This document shows positions 1 to 8,910 of a stretch of DNA of 64,000 nucleotides, one piece after another (position 1 is the stretch's first letter; each line of letters opens with the position of its first letter). A model generated the notes under the pieces. The model saw only the letters and a list, made by a program, of their open reading frames with translations, was not told the origin of the DNA and searched no databases. Position numbers and translations under genes: made by a program. The stretch spans positions 1 to 64,000 of the forward strand of contig NZ_QEXM01000048.1 of NCBI RefSeq assembly GCF_004127445.1. Reading direction: 5' to 3'. The DNA is from Streptomyces alfalfae. Its GTDB lineage: Bacteria; Actinomycetota; Actinomycetes; Streptomycetales; Streptomycetaceae.

Positions 1-30
1 ACTGGTACTAATAGGCCGAGGGCTTGTCCT
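1..30 (+). rRNA. 23S rRNA, 3' end only
   Basis: The first bases carry the conserved 23S 3'-terminal segment ACTAATAGGCCGAGGG, followed by a spacer of about 90 nt and then 5S rRNA. Only the tail lies in the window and the exact mature 3' end is estimated. The order 23S-5S on the plus strand shows that an rRNA operon enters from the left. Confidence 0.85.
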
Positions 31-118
31 CAGTTGCTCGCGTCCACTGTGTTGGTTCTGAAACCACGAACAACCCCGCGTTTGTCACAGAGCGTGGTGC
101 GGTTGACAGTTTCATAGT

Positions 119-237
119 GTTTCGGTGGTCATAGCATGAGGGAAACGCCCGGTTACATTCCGAACCCGGAAGCTAAGCCTCATAGCGCCGATGGTACTGC
201 AGGGGGGACCCTGTGGGAGAGTAGGACGCCGCCGAAC
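119..237 (+). rRNA. rrf: 5S rRNA
   Basis: The roughly 119-nt stretch starts GTTTCGGTGGTCATAGC and ends GACGCCGCCGAAC, so its two ends pair in the 5S helix I manner. The internal segments CCGAACCCGGAAG and GATGGTACTGCAGGG are the usual actinobacterial 5S loops. It is the last gene of the rRNA operon and is followed by a strong terminator. Confidence 0.95.
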
Positions 238-252
238 TATTTTTACGGGAAA

Positions 253-280
253 CCCCCGCACCTTTTGGTGCGGGGGTTTT
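253..280 (+). terminator. rRNA operon rho-independent terminator
   Basis: A perfect 10-bp stem (CCCCCGCACC with GGTGCGGGGG) closes a TTTT loop and is followed directly by TTTT. It lies 16 nt past the 5S gene. Confidence 0.93.
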
Positions 281-364
281 CTGCGTTCCGGGCCCTTTCC
301 CGTACTCGGGGTCGGCCCTCTGCTTCTGCCTTCCGGGCCGGAAAGCCGCCGTTAGGGTCGACGC

Positions 365-1009
365 ATGCGATACGACCTGGTCATCTTCGACAATGACGGC
401 GTCCTCGTGGACAGTGAGCCGATCTCCAACACCATTCTTGCGGCGTATCTGACCGAGCTCGGGCACCCCACCAGCTACGAGGAGTCCCTGCGCGACTACA
501 TGGGCGGTGCGGTCCACCGCGTACACGACCTGGTCTTCGAGCGCAGTGGGCGGCGGCTGCCCGGCGACTTCGACGAGGAGTTCCACGGGCGGGTCTTCGC
601 CGCTTTCGAGCGGGAACTCCAGGCCATGGACGGGGCCGTCGAGGTCCTGGAGAAACTGACGAGCGACGGGGTCGCCTACTGCCTGGCCTCGTCCGGGAGC
701 CATGAGCGGATTCGGGTGGGGCACCGGAAGGCCGGGCTCGACGCGTGGTTCGACGAGGAGCGGGTCTTCAGTTCCCAGGACGTGGGGCGGGGGAAGCCGG
801 CACCCGACCTCTTCCTGTACGCGGCGGAGCGGATGGGGGTGGCCCCCGAGCGCTGTGCGGTCGTGGAGGACAGCCCGCTCGGGGTGCGGGCCGCTCTGGC
901 GGCCGGGATGGACGTGTACGGGTTCACCGCCATGACGCCCGCCGAGAGGCTCGTGGGCGCGACCGAACTCTTCAGCGACCTGCGTGAGTTGCCCTCCCTT
1001 CTCGCCTGA
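365..1009 (+). CDS. HAD-family phosphatase (beta-phosphoglucomutase-like)
   Basis: This 214-aa cytosolic HAD-superfamily hydrolase shows all four motifs. Motif I is FDNDGVLVDS with nucleophile D9 and acid/base D11. Motif II is the serine of CLASSG, motif III is the lysine of GRGKPAPD (K144), and motif IV is VEDSPLGV (E168, D169). A helical cap follows motif I, as in the beta-phosphoglucomutase/phosphoglycolate phosphatase subfamily. It probably removes phosphate from a small sugar phosphate or similar metabolite, but the substrate cannot be read from the sequence. It is a single gene after the rRNA terminator, with an MFS gene 49 nt downstream that may be co-transcribed. Confidence 0.88.
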   Translation: MRYDLVIFDNDGVLVDSEPISNTILAAYLTELGHPTSYEESLRDYMGGAVHRVHDLVFERSGRRLPGDFDEEFHGRVFAAFERELQAMDGAVEVLEKLTSDGVAYCLASSGSHERIRVGHRKAGLDAWFDEERVFSSQDVGRGKPAPDLFLYAAERMGVAPERCAVVEDSPLGVRAALAAGMDVYGFTAMTPAERLVGATELFSDLRELPSLLA

Positions 1010-1058
1010 TGCAGGCACTTCCTGACACGGGTGGTGCGGAGCCCTACGCTTCCCGGCC

Positions 1059-2291
1059 ATGACACATGTGCTGCGGCGCGGCAGGGCCTCGCTGGCGTTC
1101 GCGTTCCTGGTGCAGGGCGTGGCCTTCGCGCTGCTGGTGACGCGTATCCCGGCGATCCAGGACCGGTACGGAATATCCGACGGGCTGCTGCCCGTCTTCC
1201 TCGCGGCGGTGCCCCTCCTGGCCGGGGTGGGGAGCGTGGCCACCGGCAAGCTGGTCGAGAAGATGCCGCCCAGCGGGGTGCTGCGGTGGTCGCAGCCGGT
1301 CGTGCTGCTCTCGCTCCTCGGGGTGGGCTCCGGCGAGGAGCTGTGGCAGGTGGCGCTCGCGCTGGGGGCCTTCGGGCTCGCGGTGGGGGCGCTCGACGCT
1401 TCGATGAACATGCTCGGGGTCAGTCTTCAGCGGGCGTACGGGCGCAGCATCATGCTCGGTTTCCATGCCGCGTACAGCTTCGGCGGGATCGCGGGGGCGT
1501 CGCTGGCCTGGGCGGGTGCGCGCGGGGACCTGGCGCTGTTCGTGTCGTATCTGCCGGCCGTGGCCGTGCTGCTGCCCGCGGCGCTGGTCGGGAGCCGGTG
1601 GTACGTCGACGCCGAGGTGGAGGAACCGGCGGACGGTCCGGCGGCGGTGCGGGGCGGAAGTGTCGCCTTTCCGCTGCTGCTGCCGCTCTGCCTGGTGATG
1701 ACGTTCGCGTACATCGGGGACTCCACGGTCTCCAACTGGAGCGCCAAGTACCTCCAGGACGTGCTGGGCGGCTCGGAGGAGGTCTCGACCGTTCCGTACA
1801 ACGTCTACATGGTCATGACGCTCGTGGGGCGGGGGCTCGGGGATCTGGGGGTGCGGCGCTTCGGGGCCGTGGCGGTGGTGCGGGGCGGGGCCCTGGTGGC
1901 GGCCGTCGGGTTCGCGGTCGTGGCGGCTGCGCCCGGGGCGTGGACGGGGATCGCCGGGTTCACGGTGGTCGGGCTCGGGCTGTGCGTGATCGTTCCGCAG
2001 ACGTTCGCCGCGGCGGGCAGGCTCGCCTACGACGAACAGGGCGCCGCGGCTTCGGACGCGGCCGTCGCGCGACTGAACGTCTTCAACTATGTGGGCTTTT
2101 TGATCGGTTCGCCGCTGGTGGGCGGGCTCGGGGACGCGTGGAACTACCGGGGCGCGATGCTCGTTCCTCTGGTGTTGGTGCTTGCGACCGTCGTGTACGC
2201 CCGCTCTTTCGCCCCGGGAGCGGACCGATACGGTGACGGGCATGAGCGGCCGCGCACAGCTGATGTGGGACGAGGCAGTAACGGGCTATGA
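1059..2291 (+). CDS. MFS transporter
   Basis: This 410-aa protein has about 12 hydrophobic segments spread over its length and a charged mid-protein loop near residues 185-200 (DAEVEEPADG), the usual 6+6 arrangement of a major facilitator permease. It begins in a short basic leader (MTHVLRRGRASLAFAF). Substrate and direction are unknown. The shape resembles the FucP/YbjJ-like group, but that is a weak inference. Its 3' end overlaps the start of the AcuC-like gene by about 50 nt, so the two are probably translated from one message. Confidence 0.87.
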   Translation: MTHVLRRGRASLAFAFLVQGVAFALLVTRIPAIQDRYGISDGLLPVFLAAVPLLAGVGSVATGKLVEKMPPSGVLRWSQPVVLLSLLGVGSGEELWQVALALGAFGLAVGALDASMNMLGVSLQRAYGRSIMLGFHAAYSFGGIAGASLAWAGARGDLALFVSYLPAVAVLLPAALVGSRWYVDAEVEEPADGPAAVRGGSVAFPLLLPLCLVMTFAYIGDSTVSNWSAKYLQDVLGGSEEVSTVPYNVYMVMTLVGRGLGDLGVRRFGAVAVVRGGALVAAVGFAVVAAAPGAWTGIAGFTVVGLGLCVIVPQTFAAAGRLAYDEQGAAASDAAVARLNVFNYVGFLIGSPLVGGLGDAWNYRGAMLVPLVLVLATVVYARSFAPGADRYGDGHERPRTADVGRGSNGL

Positions 2292-3417
2292 CTTCGGCCC
2301 GGGTCACCCCATGGACCCGGTCAGGCTCGGGCTGACCCGAAGTCTTGTCGGCGCCTTCGGGCTCGACCAGGAGTTGGACGTGGTCGCGGCCAAGCGCGCC
2401 GGTGACTCGACGCTGCGCCTCGTGCACCGCGAGGACTACGTGGCGGCGGTCAAGGCGGTCTCCGAGGACCCCGCGTCCGCGCGCGGGGAGTACGGTCTCG
2501 GGACCGAGGACGACCCCGCCTTCGCCGGCATGCACGAGGTGTCGGCGCTGATCGCCGGGCAGTCCGTGGGGGCGGCCGAGGCGGTGTGGCGCGGCGACGC
2601 CCTGCACGCGGTGAACTTCGCGGGCGGACTGCACCACGCGATGCCCGGCGGCGCCTCGGGCTTCTGCATCTACAACGACGCGGCGCTCGCCATCGCGCGC
2701 CTCCTGGAGCTGGGCGCCGAGCGCGTGGCGTACGTGGACGTCGACGTGCACCACGGGGACGGGGTGCAGGCCGCGTTCTGGGAGGACCCGCGGGTCCTGA
2801 CGGTCTCGCTGCACGAGCACCCCCGGACGCTGTTCCCGCAGACCGGCTGGCCGGAGGAGACGGGCGCGGGCGGCACGGCCGAGGGTTCGGCGGTGAACGT
2901 CGCGCTGCCCGCCGGCACCGGGGACGCCGGGTGGCTGCGGGCCTTCCACGCCGTGGTGCCGGAGCTGCTCGCGGAGTTCCGGCCGCAGGTCCTCGTGACG
3001 CAGCACGGCGCCGACACGCACTTCGACGATCCGCTGGCGCATCTGGCCGTCTCCCTCGACGCGCAGCGGGCCGTGCAGGTCGCCTGCCACGGGCTGGCGC
3101 ACGAGCACGCCGACGGCCGCTGGGTCGCGCTGGGCGGCGGGGGGTACGCGGTGGTGGACGTCGTGCCGCGCTCCTGGACGCACCTCGTCGCGATCGCCGC
3201 GGGGCGGCCCGTGGAGCCGGCGACGCCGATCCCGGAGTCCTGGCGGCAGGAGGCCTATGCGCGGACGCGGCAGCTGGCGCCGGGGCGGATGACGGACGGG
3301 CGGTGGCCCGTGGACTGGCGGGGCTGGGAGGCGGGTTACGACCCGGCGGACCGGCTCGACCAGGCGGTGCTCGCCGCTCGCCGGGCGGCGTTCCCGCTGC
3401 GGGGGCTGTTGCCGTAG
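2242..3417 (+). CDS. AcuC-like acetoin utilization / histone deacetylase family protein
   Basis: The 391-aa product belongs to the class I/II zinc-dependent deacetylase (AcuC) fold. Visible signatures are GGLHHAMPGGASGFCIYND, YVDVDVHHGDGVQ (the His-His charge relay and Asp/His zinc ligands), QHGADTHFDDPLAH (the second zinc Asp) and the glycine-rich LGGGGY near the active site. In Bacillus, AcuC deacetylates acetyl-CoA synthetase, and a similar lysine deacetylase role is plausible here. I chose the ATG at 2242; a GTG at 2233 in the same frame is an alternative. Both lie inside the end of the MFS gene. Confidence 0.88.
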   Translation: MSGRAQLMWDEAVTGYDFGPGHPMDPVRLGLTRSLVGAFGLDQELDVVAAKRAGDSTLRLVHREDYVAAVKAVSEDPASARGEYGLGTEDDPAFAGMHEVSALIAGQSVGAAEAVWRGDALHAVNFAGGLHHAMPGGASGFCIYNDAALAIARLLELGAERVAYVDVDVHHGDGVQAAFWEDPRVLTVSLHEHPRTLFPQTGWPEETGAGGTAEGSAVNVALPAGTGDAGWLRAFHAVVPELLAEFRPQVLVTQHGADTHFDDPLAHLAVSLDAQRAVQVACHGLAHEHADGRWVALGGGGYAVVDVVPRSWTHLVAIAAGRPVEPATPIPESWRQEAYARTRQLAPGRMTDGRWPVDWRGWEAGYDPADRLDQAVLAARRAAFPLRGLLP

Positions 3418-3577
3418 GCCCCCGAGCCGTACGACGGCAGCCGGCGCACCATAGCCGCGGCCGTCAGCCGCCGCAGCCGCAGCCGCAGCCGTCAGATTAT
3501 GCCCGCGTTAGCCCAACTGTGGGTGCTTTTCGGGGTTTTCGCCGTCGGGTGGGCCGCCGTGCGTCAGCATCGGCAGC

Positions 3578-4393
3578 GTGTTGAGCACCGGCGCCCTGCG
3601 TGCGCATCTGTTGGCGGCTCGGTTGGCCGGGCCCGTGGCCACCCCCCGGGAGAAGAGTCTGCGGAGCTACCGGCTCTTCGCGGCCAGGGACCCGCGGATA
3701 CTCCTCGGGCTCGACCCCGAGTGGCGGTGGGGTCCCGGCGATCTGCTGGGGCTCATGGCCGACAGGTGCGGGGTGTCCGCCGATCCGGGGTACACGAGCG
3801 GGGCCGACGTCATCGATCCGGAGCGGACGCTGACGGCGCTCGACGCCTTCGCCGGACGGCTCGCGGGGGCCGCGCGAAGACGTCTCCCCGTACTCTTCGG
3901 GACCGGGCATCCGCATCGGCTGCTCGGGTTCTACGCCGCTTTGGCGGACGCGTTGTCGGCGGCCGGATGCACCGTCCTCACCCCCGCGCAGGGTCACAGT
4001 GTCGACATAACGACCCGGTTCGGCCTACGCACGTACAACCTTGACTACGTACAAGGAGTCGCGTTGGTGCGCGAACCCGGCGCGCGGCCGGCCGGGAGTG
4101 GGACCGGCGCACACACCCACTCACCACTCCCGGTTCGGGCGGTTCTGGATGCCGCCGCGGAGGCCGGCGGACCGCTTCCCGAGCTTGTCGTGGGAGACCA
4201 TGGATGGGTCTGCGGAGCAGGTCAGCTGGGGTTTGAGGCGATCGGTCTGGCGGATACGGATGATCCCGCGCTGTTCGTCGGAGAGGCCGAGGGACGGGTG
4301 TCCGTCGTCGTTCCGCTTGATGACGCTGTGCGGTCTGATTACTACCGACCGCTTACTCGCTATGTACTCAATCGAGCGTGTCTGTCACAGTAG
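3578..4393 (+). CDS. Phosphatase-like conserved protein of actinomycetes
   Basis: The 271-aa protein opens with MLSTGALRAHLLAARLAG and contains a histidine-rich GTGHPHRLLG segment near residue 110, VVGDHGWVCGAGQLG near 205 and an acidic ADTDDPALFVGEAEG segment near 225. Streptomyces homologues carry a generic phosphatase annotation, which I recall but cannot confirm. No signal peptide or membrane segment is visible. The GTG start has only a weak ribosome site. The gene stands alone, 160 nt after the AcuC-like gene and upstream of a small BldC-like regulator. The catalytic mechanism is not evident from the sequence. Confidence 0.72.
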   Translation: MLSTGALRAHLLAARLAGPVATPREKSLRSYRLFAARDPRILLGLDPEWRWGPGDLLGLMADRCGVSADPGYTSGADVIDPERTLTALDAFAGRLAGAARRRLPVLFGTGHPHRLLGFYAALADALSAAGCTVLTPAQGHSVDITTRFGLRTYNLDYVQGVALVREPGARPAGSGTGAHTHSPLPVRAVLDAAAEAGGPLPELVVGDHGWVCGAGQLGFEAIGLADTDDPALFVGEAEGRVSVVVPLDDAVRSDYYRPLTRYVLNRACLSQ

Positions 4394-4525
4394 GCGGCCG
4401 ATGGCTGCTCCTCTTCCCCACTCGCATCATCCGCCCCTAGTCTGGGGAGTGAGCGCGCAGCGACGAAGAGTCACCGGAAGGGGAAGCCGGTGCCCGTCAT
4501 GTGCGGAAGGTTCAGGTGGGGTGTC

Positions 4526-4735
4526 ATGGCTGAGAACCAGAGGCCGCTGAACGAGGTTCAGTTCCTGACCGTGGCGGAAGTCGCCTCGGTGATGCGAGTG
4601 TCCAAGATGACCGTGTACCGCTTGGTGCACAGCGGTCATCTGCCCGCCATCCGGGTCGGAAGGTCCTTCCGGGTCCCGGAACAGGCGGTGCACGAATACC
4701 TCCGCGAGTCCTATGTGGGGGTCGAGGCAGGCTGA
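4526..4735 (+). CDS. BldC-like / excisionase-family DNA-binding protein
   Basis: This 69-aa protein is essentially one MerR/excisionase-type winged helix. FLTVAEVASVMRVSKMTVYR forms the helix-turn-helix, LVHSGHLPAIRVGRSFRV is the wing, and a short acidic tail follows. The layout matches the Streptomyces developmental regulator BldC and its paralogues, which bind DNA cooperatively as small head-to-tail oligomers. In S. coelicolor bldC is elsewhere, and the homologue near bldN is a paralogue. The ATG at 4526 follows GGTGGGG and gives the conserved start MAENQRPLNEV. An upstream GTG at 4490 would only add an unlikely Cys/Trp-rich extension. Confidence 0.88.
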   Translation: MAENQRPLNEVQFLTVAEVASVMRVSKMTVYRLVHSGHLPAIRVGRSFRVPEQAVHEYLRESYVGVEAG

Positions 4736-4884
4736 GCGCGGGGGCCTCCGGGCCCCTTCGCCGCGGGGTCCGTTGCCCCTCGATTACGTCCCTCACGCCG
4801 GGGCGGGTAGGCTAGGCCGACGTAGGTCGTGTGGGCCCAGTCTGCTGCCCCGCACCGAGTGAAGAGAAGTGAGCGAGGGTAGTC

Positions 4885-4983
4885 GTGGGCTCTGTTATCA
4901 AGAAGCGGCGTAAGCGGATGGCCAAGAAGAAGCACCGCAAGCTGCTGAAGCGCACTCGCGTTCAGCGTCGCAACAAGAAGTAA
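4885..4983 (+). CDS. 30S ribosomal protein bS22 (AURKAIP1/COX24 domain)
   Basis: A 32-residue, extremely basic peptide starts at GTG with MGSVIKKRRKRMAKKKHRKL and ends in a Lys/Arg/Gln-rich tail (RVQRRNKK). This is the actinobacterial AURKAIP1/COX24-domain miniprotein, identified in mycobacterial ribosome structures as bS22. The ribosome site GAGGG sits about 6 nt upstream. A strong terminator follows 21 nt after the stop, so the gene is a monocistronic unit. It is easily missed because of its length. Confidence 0.93.
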   Translation: MGSVIKKRRKRMAKKKHRKLLKRTRVQRRNKK

Positions 4984-5004
4984 GCGACCGCTGTACAGCG
5001 CGTT

Positions 5005-5040
5005 CGAAGCCCTCCCGTCCTTTTCGGCGGGAGGGCTTCG
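5005..5040 (+). terminator. Terminator after the bS22 gene
   Basis: The arms CGAAGCCCTCCCG and CGGGAGGGCTTCG pair perfectly over 13 bp around a 10-nt loop that contains TTTT. No long T-tract follows, as is common in Streptomyces. Confidence 0.85.
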
Positions 5041-5277
5041 GCATGTCCGGAGCCGGACGAGGTACTCGGAAGGCCGGGCGGACACGCGAAGGGTCCGACC
5101 GGTGCCCGGGAGCCGGACGCGGTGCTTGAGCGCCGGACGGTTGGTCCGTACGTGTGGCTGTGTCCGTCGTCACTTCCCGCCGCGCACGGACATCACAGCG
5201 CAACACGGACCCGCTAGCGTGGTCACGGACGCGGACGACGGTGCGCGGCGAGGGCTGGGGAAAGGCAGGCGCTGATC

Positions 5278-6327
5278 TTGGGCGAGGTCGTGCTCGTGAC
5301 CGGAGTGGCCCGGCAACTGGGCGGCAGGTTCGTCCGGCGCGTCCAGCGCGATCCCGAGGTGGACCGGGTGATCGCCGTCGACGCGGTGCCGCCCGAACAC
5401 CATCTGGGCGGAGCCGACTTCGTCCGGGCCGACATCCGGCAGCCCGCGATCGCCAAGATCCTCGCCGAGTACGGGGTGGACACGGTCGTCCACATGGACG
5501 TCACGGCGACCGCGCTCGGCAGCGGCAGCCGGGGCTCCGTCAAGGAGACCAACGTCATCGGCACCATGCAGCTCCTCGGAGCCTGCCAGAAGTCGCCGAC
5601 GGTGAAGCGGCTGGTGGTGAAGTCGAGCACCAGCGTGTACGGCTCGGCGCCCAAGGACCCCGCGGTCTTCACCGAGACGACGGTGCCCAAGTCGCTGCCG
5701 AGCGGCGGATTCGCCAAGGACACCGTCGAGGTCGAGGGCTATGTGCGGGGCTTCGCGCGCCGCCGCCCCGACGTCGCGGTCTGCGTGCTGCGCTTCGCCA
5801 ACATCCTCGGCCCCACGGCCGACTCCCCGCTCGCCGAGTACTTCTCGCTGCCGGTCCTGCCGACCGTGTTCGGCTACGACCCGCGGCTGCAGTTCGTCCA
5901 CGAGGACGACGCCGTCGAGGTGCTCCGCCTGGCCTCGCACGAGCCGCGGCGCGGGACGCTCAACAGCGGCACCTTCAACATCGCGGGCGACGGCCTGCTG
6001 CTGCTCTCCCAGTGCTCCCGGCGGCTCGGCCGCCCCACCGTGCCGGTGCTCCTGCCGGCCGTCACCTGGGTCGGCTCGGCGCTGCGCACCGTGGGCATGA
6101 CGGACTTCTCGCCGGAGCAGCTGCGGCTGCTGACCCACGGCAGGGTCGTGGCCACCCGGCAGATGCGCGAGACACTGGGGTTCGAGCCGAAGTACACGAC
6201 CGCGGAGGCCTTCGCGGACTTCGTGCGCAGCCGCGGTCCCGGGCTGCTGCCGCCGGGTGCCCTCGCGGGGGCCGTGGACCGGATCGCCGCGCTGCCCTTC
6301 GCGGGCGGCAACCGATGCGCCAACTGA
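5278..6327 (+). CDS. NAD-dependent epimerase/dehydratase (atypical SDR)
   Basis: This 349-aa protein begins at a TTG codon with GEVVLVTGVARQLGGRF, a glycine-rich Rossmann NAD(P) motif of the extended/atypical SDR type. SSTSVYG and the downstream region occupy the usual Ser/Tyr active-site positions. A characteristic FANILGPTADSPLAEYF segment lies near residue 180 and FNIAGDGLLLLSQ near 235. It resembles the nucleoside-diphosphate-sugar epimerase family, but the substrate is unknown. The stop is 14 nt from the acyltransferase start, so the pair probably forms an operon acting on a glycolipid or phospholipid. Confidence 0.87.
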   Translation: MGEVVLVTGVARQLGGRFVRRVQRDPEVDRVIAVDAVPPEHHLGGADFVRADIRQPAIAKILAEYGVDTVVHMDVTATALGSGSRGSVKETNVIGTMQLLGACQKSPTVKRLVVKSSTSVYGSAPKDPAVFTETTVPKSLPSGGFAKDTVEVEGYVRGFARRRPDVAVCVLRFANILGPTADSPLAEYFSLPVLPTVFGYDPRLQFVHEDDAVEVLRLASHEPRRGTLNSGTFNIAGDGLLLLSQCSRRLGRPTVPVLLPAVTWVGSALRTVGMTDFSPEQLRLLTHGRVVATRQMRETLGFEPKYTTAEAFADFVRSRGPGLLPPGALAGAVDRIAALPFAGGNRCAN

Positions 6328-6341
6328 GGAGAGCGTCAACG

Positions 6342-7400
6342 ATGGCGGACGCCAAGGTCATTCCGTTCGACGACGACCGGTCGCGCGGCGCGGCGCAGCG
6401 CTCGCCGCGCCGCAGGTCCTCGCCCCGCCGCAAGGGCGACGCCGCGGCCGTGAGCGAGGTCAAGACGCTGCCCGGCAGGCAGCGGGAGGACGCGCGGGGC
6501 GCGGAGCCCGCGGCCGGGCCCCCGGAGCCGGCGCGGCGGCCCCAGGAAGAGCCACGGGGCGGCGGCCTCGACCGCCGTGTCGCGGGCGGCCTGGCGTTCC
6601 TGCGGCGGCGGCTGACGGGGGAGTACGAGGTCGACGACTTCGGTTACGACGAGGAGCTGACCGACCAGGTCCTGATGTCGCTGCTCCGCCCCTTCTACGA
6701 GAAGTACTTCCGGGTGGAGGTGAAGGGCGTCGAGAACATCCCCGCCGAGGGCGGGGCCCTGATCGTCGCCAACCACTCGGGGACGCTGCCGCTGGACGGC
6801 CTGATGATGCAGGTCGCGGTGCACGACAACCATCCGCAGGGCCGGCATCTGCGGCTGCTCGCCGCGGACCTCGTCTTCATGCTGCCGGTGGTCAACGAAC
6901 TGGCACGCAAGGCCGGACACACCCTGGCGTGCGCGGAGGACGCCGAGCGGCTCCTGGAGCGGGGCGAGCTGGTCGGGGTGATGCCGGAGGGCTTCAAGGG
7001 CATCGGGAAGCCGTTCAGCGAGCGCTACAAGCTCCAGCGGTTCGGCAGGGGCGGCTTCGTCTCGACGGCGCTCAGGGCGGGCGCTCCGATCGTCCCGTGC
7101 TCGATCGTGGGCGCCGAGGAGATCTACCCGATGATCGGCAACGCGAAGACGCTCGCGCGGGTCCTCGGCATCCCGTACTTCCCGCTCACACCCACGTTCC
7201 CCTGGCTCGGGCCGCTGGGGGCGCTGCCGCTGCCGACGAAGTGGACGATCCAGTTCGGCGAGCCGATCCCGACGGACGGCTATCCGCTGGAGGCGGCGGA
7301 CGACCCGATGCTGATGTTCAACCTGACGGACCAGGTGCGCGAGCAGATCCAGCATTCGCTGTACAAGCTGCTCGTGCAGCGGCGGTCGGTGTTCTTCTAG
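6342..7400 (+). CDS. PlsC-type lysophospholipid acyltransferase
   Basis: The 352-aa product has a disordered, charged N-terminal third (about residues 1-80, rich in Arg, Pro and Glu) followed by a glycerolipid acyltransferase domain. NHSGTLPLDG is the catalytic motif; the His and Asp are separated by six residues rather than the classical four, a variant I associate with actinobacterial members. VMPEGFKGIGK corresponds to the substrate-binding FPEG motif, and VPCSIVGAEE is the conserved late strand. It probably acylates lysophosphatidate or a related lysolipid at the membrane face. GAGGAGAG sits upstream of the ATG. Confidence 0.9.
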   Translation: MADAKVIPFDDDRSRGAAQRSPRRRSSPRRKGDAAAVSEVKTLPGRQREDARGAEPAAGPPEPARRPQEEPRGGGLDRRVAGGLAFLRRRLTGEYEVDDFGYDEELTDQVLMSLLRPFYEKYFRVEVKGVENIPAEGGALIVANHSGTLPLDGLMMQVAVHDNHPQGRHLRLLAADLVFMLPVVNELARKAGHTLACAEDAERLLERGELVGVMPEGFKGIGKPFSERYKLQRFGRGGFVSTALRAGAPIVPCSIVGAEEIYPMIGNAKTLARVLGIPYFPLTPTFPWLGPLGALPLPTKWTIQFGEPIPTDGYPLEAADDPMLMFNLTDQVREQIQHSLYKLLVQRRSVFF

Positions 7401-7447
7401 AGTCGGCCGGTCCTCTTCCACGAGCGCCTACGGGCGCACGCGTACGC

Positions 7448-7487
7448 GGCTGAGGGGCGCCCCCCGTCGGGAGAGCGCCCCTCAGCC
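7448..7487. terminator. Bidirectional terminator between acyltransferase and rsbN
   Basis: A 13-bp perfect inverted repeat (GGCTGAGGGGCGC with GCGCCCCTCAGCC) lies between two convergent genes, 48 nt after the acyltransferase stop and 26 nt from the rsbN stop. It has no T-tract. Confidence 0.75.
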
Positions 7488-7513
7488 ACGGGCCGCGAGC
7501 GCGGTGGCGGCCG

Positions 7514-8755
7514 CTACTTGGAGTCGTCCGTGTCGAGGCCGAGCTCCGGGAGCAGTCCTGGCAGGAGCGGGGGCAGGGTGACCTCCGGCTTGGCCGGGGT
7601 TTCCTTGCCGGGTTTGCTCCTGCCGTCCGACGGGGTGGGGGTCGTCTTCTCGTCCGGTGGGTCGAGGAGACCGCCGACGCTGCCGCCGAGGAGGCCGTCG
7701 TCGTCACTGCGGTGGGGTGAGGCGGGCTTGTCCTTGCGGGGCTCGCCGGTGTCGCCGCTCCCTCCGCTCTCGGGGGACGAGGAGTGCCGGCCGGTGTCGT
7801 CCGGGCGGCTGGGGCTCTGCGGTGTCCCGCCGCCCGATCCGTCCTTCCGCGGGACGTGGGGCAACTTCGCCCGCAGCGGCTCGACGTCGTCTTCTATGGC
7901 GTCGAACACGGACTCCACCTGGTCGCTCATGTCGCCGAGCTGGACGGGGAGCCGGCCCTGGAGGTCGCTCCACGTGTCCCGGTGGGAGCGGGAGAAGGCG
8001 GAGAGCGCCTGCATGGGGCCGAGCGATCCGTCCCGCTCGAACGCCTGGTGGAGCAGGCGGTGCCCCTCGCTGGCGTCGTGCCGCATGCCGGTGAGGGCTC
8101 GCCTGATCTCGCCGATGGACTCGTGGTCCAGGGGGCCCGAGCGTTCCCGCTCCATGAGCCTGCGCGCTTCGTTCAGCCGGGTGGAGGCCTGGTCGAGGTA
8201 GATCCGGCCGCGGTCGGCGTCGTCGTCGGCCAGGCCCAGCTTGAGATCTTCCATGCCGCGCTTGAGGCCGTACAGCGAGTCGCCGGGGAGGGCGTCGGAG
8301 CTGGCGGCCGCGACTCCGCCGAAGGCGCCCGCCGCGACGCCGACGGTGAGACCGCCGGCGGCGATGCCCTTGGAGAGCCGGGTGCGCGGCCGCAGCCTGT
8401 GCAGCGGGCCCGCTCGGTGCGCGCCCTTGCGGGTGCGCTGTTCGGGCACCGCGGCGCCGCCGTCGCGGAGCATGGCCTCCATCGCGGCCACGAGCTGGGC
8501 GCGATGGACGACCTTGACCTCGGGGTCGAGGACGGGTTTGGGCAGCGCGTCGAGGCTTTCCGTCAGGGCCAGCATGCGGCCCCGCTCGGTCGGCTCGGCG
8601 CTGGCCGCTGTGGTTTCGGGGGACTCCACGGCCACGGCCGCGGGCGTGGACGCGGAGTCCTCGGACTGCTCGGCCGCCGGGCGCTGGTCGGAATGGTCGT
8701 CCAGGGCCTGGGCGAAGGCGTTCGCCCGCCGGTGGGCCGATACGTTCGCGATCAC
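7514..8755 (-). CDS. rsbN: RsbN, anti-sigma factor for sigma-BldN
   Basis: This 413-aa membrane protein lies directly downstream of bldN. Residues 1 to about 120 form the cytoplasmic sigma-binding part (VIANVSAHRRANAFAQALDD at the start). They lack the HxxxCxxC zinc motif of ordinary ECF anti-sigmas, as expected for RsbN. One transmembrane helix (GLTVGVAAGAFGGVAAASS) follows near residue 135. A DUF5667-like exported helical domain (ALPGDSLYGLKRGMEDLKL) and a disordered Ser/Pro/Asp/Lys-rich C-terminal third complete the protein. RsbN holds sigma-BldN inactive and delays differentiation. The GTG at 8755 has AGGAGG 8 nt upstream; an in-frame GTG at 8764 overlaps that ribosome site and is rejected. 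Confidence 0.93.
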   Translation of the reverse strand: MIANVSAHRRANAFAQALDDHSDQRPAAEQSEDSASTPAAVAVESPETTAASAEPTERGRMLALTESLDALPKPVLDPEVKVVHRAQLVAAMEAMLRDGGAAVPEQRTRKGAHRAGPLHRLRPRTRLSKGIAAGGLTVGVAAGAFGGVAAASSDALPGDSLYGLKRGMEDLKLGLADDDADRGRIYLDQASTRLNEARRLMERERSGPLDHESIGEIRRALTGMRHDASEGHRLLHQAFERDGSLGPMQALSAFSRSHRDTWSDLQGRLPVQLGDMSDQVESVFDAIEDDVEPLRAKLPHVPRKDGSGGGTPQSPSRPDDTGRHSSSPESGGSGDTGEPRKDKPASPHRSDDDGLLGGSVGGLLDPPDEKTTPTPSDGRSKPGKETPAKPEVTLPPLLPGLLPELGLDTDDSK

Positions 8756-8910
8756 TGGCGGCACCTCCTCTCGTCATGACGGTCGACTCCCCAAGGGGGG
8801 CCGCCTGGCCTGAGCGCTTCCACACGTCCGAGTGAGCGTATGGCGTCTCCCTCGCGCCTCGGGAGCGGAGGGAACGGTCAGGTGGCGACCACAGGGAGCC
8901 TGCATCCCGC

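Noticed and set aside
5154..7400. A single 748-codon protein covering the epimerase and acyltransferase
   Set aside because: Only the part from 6342 reads as protein with family motifs. The upstream part is out of frame with the epimerase and Arg/Gly-rich.
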